A stretch of 25,581 nt of DNA from NCBI GenBank assembly GCA_934434555.1, contig CAKRZX010000029.1:1-25581 (forward strand), given 5' to 3'. Positions 22,730-25,581 of this stretch are shown here, one piece after another. The notes under the pieces are model-generated. The model was not told where the DNA came from. It did not search any database and was given only the letters and a program-made list of their open reading frames with translations. This DNA comes from an uncultured Clostridia bacterium. GTDB lineage: Bacteria > Bacillota > Clostridia > Christensenellales > QALW01. How positions within the stretch are numbered: the stretch's first letter is position 1; every line of letters begins with the position of its first letter. The position numbers were made by a program, and so were the translations under genes.

Positions 22730-24280
22730 ATGATTTTATTTGAAGCACATCAGGGTGTTGAAAAAGAAGCCCCGGGGAACACCCTTATTGCCTTAAAATA
22801 CGCAGCAGCACAGGGTTACGATTACTTTGAGGTTGACCCGAATTTTACAAGCGACAATAAAATAGTGCTTTTGCACGATTCCACACTTGACCGCACCGCG
22901 CTTAAAGACGGCGGCGAGATAAAAAACGTTGAAATAAACAAGATAACCTATGCCGAGGCGCTTTCTTATGATGCAGGCTTAAAATTCGCCCCGAAATTTG
23001 CGGGCGAAAAAATTCCGCTTTTAAGCGATGCAATCGCCATTGCTGAAAAATACGGTGCAGTGCTTAAAATCGACAACAAGATTCAGCGTTTCCCCGAAAG
23101 CGCCCTTGAAGAATTCTTCCGCGTAATAACGGGGCACGAAAAAAGCGTTTCGATAACCTGTTACGATATTGATTTCATCCGCCTTGTGCTTAAAAAATTC
23201 CCGGATATTACCATTCATTATGACGGTGAGGTAAACGAAAAAACACTTGCGCAGTTAAAGGAAACGGTTGATAAGAACCGTATATATATCTGGCTGCCGA
23301 TAGAATCGCCCCGTACAAGTTGGGTCAGCGTGGCTTTTGCCGATGAAACCTTGGCCGCGCGCGTTAAGGAAGTTGCAAAACTGGGCTTATGGATAACCGA
23401 TGAACCGGAAGTCCTGTCCCGTGCAATCGCCCTCGGCGCCGATATGATTGAAACTTCCGGCGGAATTAAAAAGCCGATGAATGAGGGCCGGCTGTTTGAT
23501 ATGCACACTCACTCGCATTTTTCACACGATTCTTCCGCCCTTATGAACGAAATGCAGGCTGCGGAATACAGGCACGGTATTGTCAATTATGCCGTAAGCG
23601 ACCACTGTGACTTGGAGTTTTTGAAAACTTCATCGGTTATTTCGCCCATATATCACTCGGTAAGCGAGGCAAAAAGCATAGGCGCGCTTGCGGCAGTGGA
23701 AATCGGCGAGGGAATTCTTGAAACAAAAGCCGCAAACGAACTGTGCTCCGTGCTTGACTTTGACGCGGTTTTGGGCTCCGTTCACGCTGTGCGCACGGGC
23801 GGTGCAATTACGCCCTATTCGTATATTGATTTTTCCTCCTGGTCGGATTCGGAACTCTATGAATATCTGAATTTATATTTTGACGATGTTCTCGAAACGA
23901 TAAAAATCTGCAATTTCGATATTCTGACACACCTTACCTGTCCGTTACGGTATATTACGGGCAAATACGGAAAAAGCATCGATTTAAGCCGTTTTAAGAA
24001 TAAAATCGACGAAATCCTGCGCGAAATCATTGCCCGCGGAATTGCGTTGGAAATAAACACTTCCTGTACGGGCACACCGTACGATGAATTCCTGCCGAAC
24101 GAAGCAATTATCAGGCGCTATCGGGAGTTCGGCGGATATCTTATAACCCTTGCGTCCGACGCTCACGCACCCGAAAACGCCGCCCGCAATTTTGACCGTG
24201 CTGTATCTTTCCTTAAAAACGCGGGTTTTGAAAACGTATATTATTTTAAGAACAGAATACCTGTTCAATGCAGATTATAA
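22730..24280 (+). CDS. GDPD-PHP fusion: glycerophosphodiester phosphodiesterase-like plus PHP phosphoesterase
   Basis: A 516-aa cytoplasmic protein of two enzyme domains. Residues 1-250 resemble a glycerophosphodiester phosphodiesterase: His7 (AHQG), Glu34 and Asp36 (FEVD), His49 (LLHD), Asp115 (LKID) and a TDEPE/IALGADMIET end. Residues 255-516 are a PHP domain of histidinol-phosphatase type: DMHTHSHFSHD (257-267), SDHCD (Asp291, His292), VEIGEG (Glu324), GSVH (His352), LTH (His401) and SDAH (Asp477, His479). In the first domain the usual HRG and PENT motifs read HQG and PGNT. A plausible reading is cleavage of a glycerophosphodiester followed by removal of phosphate. The start at ATG 22730 follows AGGAAAGAGG. 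It is divergent from the DeoR gene, and the dehydrogenase follows after 12 bases. Confidence 0.88.
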   Translation: MILFEAHQGVEKEAPGNTLIALKYAAAQGYDYFEVDPNFTSDNKIVLLHDSTLDRTALKDGGEIKNVEINKITYAEALSYDAGLKFAPKFAGEKIPLLSDAIAIAEKYGAVLKIDNKIQRFPESALEEFFRVITGHEKSVSITCYDIDFIRLVLKKFPDITIHYDGEVNEKTLAQLKETVDKNRIYIWLPIESPRTSWVSVAFADETLAARVKEVAKLGLWITDEPEVLSRAIALGADMIETSGGIKKPMNEGRLFDMHTHSHFSHDSSALMNEMQAAEYRHGIVNYAVSDHCDLEFLKTSSVISPIYHSVSEAKSIGALAAVEIGEGILETKAANELCSVLDFDAVLGSVHAVRTGGAITPYSYIDFSSWSDSELYEYLNLYFDDVLETIKICNFDILTHLTCPLRYITGKYGKSIDLSRFKNKIDEILREIIARGIALEINTSCTGTPYDEFLPNEAIIRRYREFGGYLITLASDAHAPENAARNFDRAVSFLKNAGFENVYYFKNRIPVQCRL

Positions 24281-24292
24281 AGGAGAATTTTT

Positions 24293-25318
24293 ATGAAAGC
24301 AGCGATTTTTTACAAAAAAGAAGATTTGAGAATTGAAGATATTCCCGTACCCGAGATTTCGGATACCGAAGTTTTGGTAAAAGTACACGCCTGCGGAATA
24401 TGCGGCACTGATGTGCATATTTTCGGCGGCGACGAGGGCGCGGCGGCGACTCCTCCGAAAACCGTTCTGGGGCACGAATTTGCGGGTGAAATAGTTAAAA
24501 CAGGCGCATGCGTTACCGATTATTCCGTGGGCGACCGCGTGTGCGTTGACCCCAACAAACTCTGCAACGAGTGTTTCTACTGTAAAAGCGGCACAGGTCA
24601 TTTCTGCACCCATATGACAGGTATCGGCACAACTGTGAACGGCGGGTTTGCCCAGTATTGCGCAGTTCCCGTTTCGCAGTTGTATAAATTTGACAGCACC
24701 CTGCCCTATTCCCACGCCGCAATGACTGAACCCGTTGCCTGCTGTCTGCACGGAACAGATTTGACAAACATCTCCGATTCCGACACGGTTGCGATTATCG
24801 GCGGCGGAATGATTGGTCTTATTATGCTTCAACTTGCCGCAAACTGCGGCGCAAATACGCTTATTATGATTGAACCCGTTGAAGAAAAGCGGAATCTTGC
24901 CCTGAAACTGGGCGCGGATATTGCCGTTGACCCTATGCACTGTGACGTGAAAGCGGAACTCAAAGCCCGCGGAATCGACCGTGTTACAAAGGTTATTGAA
25001 TGTGTGGGACGCACGCAGACAATGGAACAGGCAATAGACATAGCCGGGAACAAGGCGACGGTTATGCTTTTCGGTCTTACCGCCCCCGCCGACACCGTAA
25101 GCATAAAGCCCTTTGAGATTTTCAAAAAGGAACTTGAAATCAAGGCATCGTTTATTAACCCCTACACGCAAGGCCGCGCCCTTGATTTGATTAAAAAGAA
25201 TAAAATCGACGTGTCAAGTATGGTTCATAAGATTATTCCCCTCTCCGAACTTCCACGCGCCCTTTCCGACCCCGAAATGCGCCGTGCGGGCAAGATCATT
25301 GTTGACCCGCAGATGTAG
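24293..25318 (+). CDS. Zinc-dependent medium-chain alcohol/polyol dehydrogenase
   Basis: A 341-aa NAD(P)-dependent dehydrogenase of the MDR superfamily, closest in style to sorbitol, threonine or butanediol dehydrogenases. The catalytic zinc site uses Cys37 (GICGTDVH) and His61-Glu62 (GHEFAGE); the structural zinc site is Cys91, Cys94, Cys97 and Cys105. The Rossmann motif is AIIGGGMIG (about 164-172). An acidic residue at the end of the second strand (IEP) favours NAD over NADP. The start follows AAGGAG. It lies 12 bases after the GDPD-PHP gene and probably shares its DeoR control, suggesting oxidation of a polyol released by it. The exact substrate is not readable from sequence. Confidence 0.9.
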   Translation: MKAAIFYKKEDLRIEDIPVPEISDTEVLVKVHACGICGTDVHIFGGDEGAAATPPKTVLGHEFAGEIVKTGACVTDYSVGDRVCVDPNKLCNECFYCKSGTGHFCTHMTGIGTTVNGGFAQYCAVPVSQLYKFDSTLPYSHAAMTEPVACCLHGTDLTNISDSDTVAIIGGGMIGLIMLQLAANCGANTLIMIEPVEEKRNLALKLGADIAVDPMHCDVKAELKARGIDRVTKVIECVGRTQTMEQAIDIAGNKATVMLFGLTAPADTVSIKPFEIFKKELEIKASFINPYTQGRALDLIKKNKIDVSSMVHKIIPLSELPRALSDPEMRRAGKIIVDPQM

Positions 25319-25336
25319 AAAAACTGAATATGCATA

Positions 25337-25367
25337 AACCGGGATATGCGCTGCGTATCCCGGTTTT
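25337..25367 (+). terminator. Terminator after the dehydrogenase gene
   Basis: AACCGGGATA and TATCCCGGTT form a perfect 10-bp stem (25337-25365), followed by further T residues, 18 bases after the stop codon. Confidence 0.88.
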
Positions 25368-25406
25368 AGGTTATATATTTGTTTAATGCGGTATTTTTGC
25401 ACGGAA

Positions 25407-25581
25407 AGACAGGTGTTTTACAACATTATATTCGCCGGAATTTATCAATCTTTCCGCGCATGCGGCAGCAGCAAGCCGCTGCCCTACGGGTTGAAATGAG
25501 TTTTTTTGGAATATACAATCCTTCTCCGATAAATTTGCCTTTGTGTAACGTTTGTTCTGTGCAGTTTTTTATTTCACGCGG
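25407..25581 (-). repeat. Long dispersed repeat, right copy (inverted)
   Basis: Read on the minus strand this matches 347-520 from its start (CCGCG, AAAAAACTGC, ACAAACGTTACA) through the palindrome to CCTGTCT. It is cut by the window end, so its full length is not visible. No gene is seen here. The central 26 bases are identical in both copies, while the flanks carry scattered substitutions. Confidence 0.75.
25462..25487 (-). repeat. REP-like palindrome, minus orientation
   Basis: Exact reverse complement of 442-467: GTAG plus the GGCAGCGG/CTGCTGCC stem on the minus strand. Confidence 0.7.

Noticed and set aside
24275..25171. Long minus-strand open frame (298 codons) opposite the dehydrogenase gene
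   Set aside because: It is antisense to a well-supported gene with all zinc ligands; its product is Cys/His-rich without any family pattern, as expected of a shadow frame.
347..25581. Composite transposon bounded by the inverted end repeats
   Set aside because: No transposase, integrase or target-site duplication is visible, and the genes between are ordinary chromosomal operons; the repeats look like a dispersed family.

Overview
The window looks like chromosomal DNA of an anaerobic Firmicute, probably a gut-type clostridium of moderate GC. The basis is strong AGGAGG-type ribosome sites, GTG/TTG starts with ATGA/GTGA gene overlaps, a CdaA-YbbR pair, clostridial potABCD and zinc-uptake operons, and a Cys-rich protein beside a leaderless cell-wall amidase. 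No rRNA, tRNA, CRISPR array, transposase or phage gene was seen. The assignment is inference; no species is claimed.

Layout. 1-600: non-coding repeat DNA with GTAG-headed imperfect palindromes resembling REP/BIME elements; a related copy lies in inverted orientation at 25407-25581. 644-5931 (minus): one operon reading XRE-cupin regulator, potA, potB, potC, potD and a SLOG-fold gene, with a near-consensus promoter at 5904-5931. 6232-7966 (minus): amidase with two SH3b domains, then a Cys-rich protein. 8051-9848 (plus): flavin reductase-like protein coupled to a Y-family DNA polymerase. 9898-14889 (plus): SPFH-SHOCT protein, four-helix membrane protein, zinc ribbon/TIR/membrane protein, zinc ribbon/two-helix membrane protein and a small orphan protein; this is the best candidate for an undescribed system. 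14955-17835 (minus): Fur-family regulator, znuA, znuC, znuB, with a 7-1-7 Fur-type box in the leader. 17856-21272 (plus): cdaA, ybbR and a CDF metal transporter. 21265-22619 (minus): DeoR-type regulator overlapping thiamine pyrophosphokinase. 22668-25367 (plus): a GDPD-PHP fusion phosphoesterase and a zinc-dependent dehydrogenase, divergent from the DeoR gene.

How they fit together. Most of the window is small, tightly overlapping operons: polyamine uptake under a cupin regulator, zinc uptake under its own Fur-type repressor, and c-di-AMP synthesis. The accessory-looking parts are the SPFH/TIR membrane cluster, whose last two genes are visibly more AT-rich than their neighbours, the GDPD-PHP fusion, and the palindromic repeats at both window edges.
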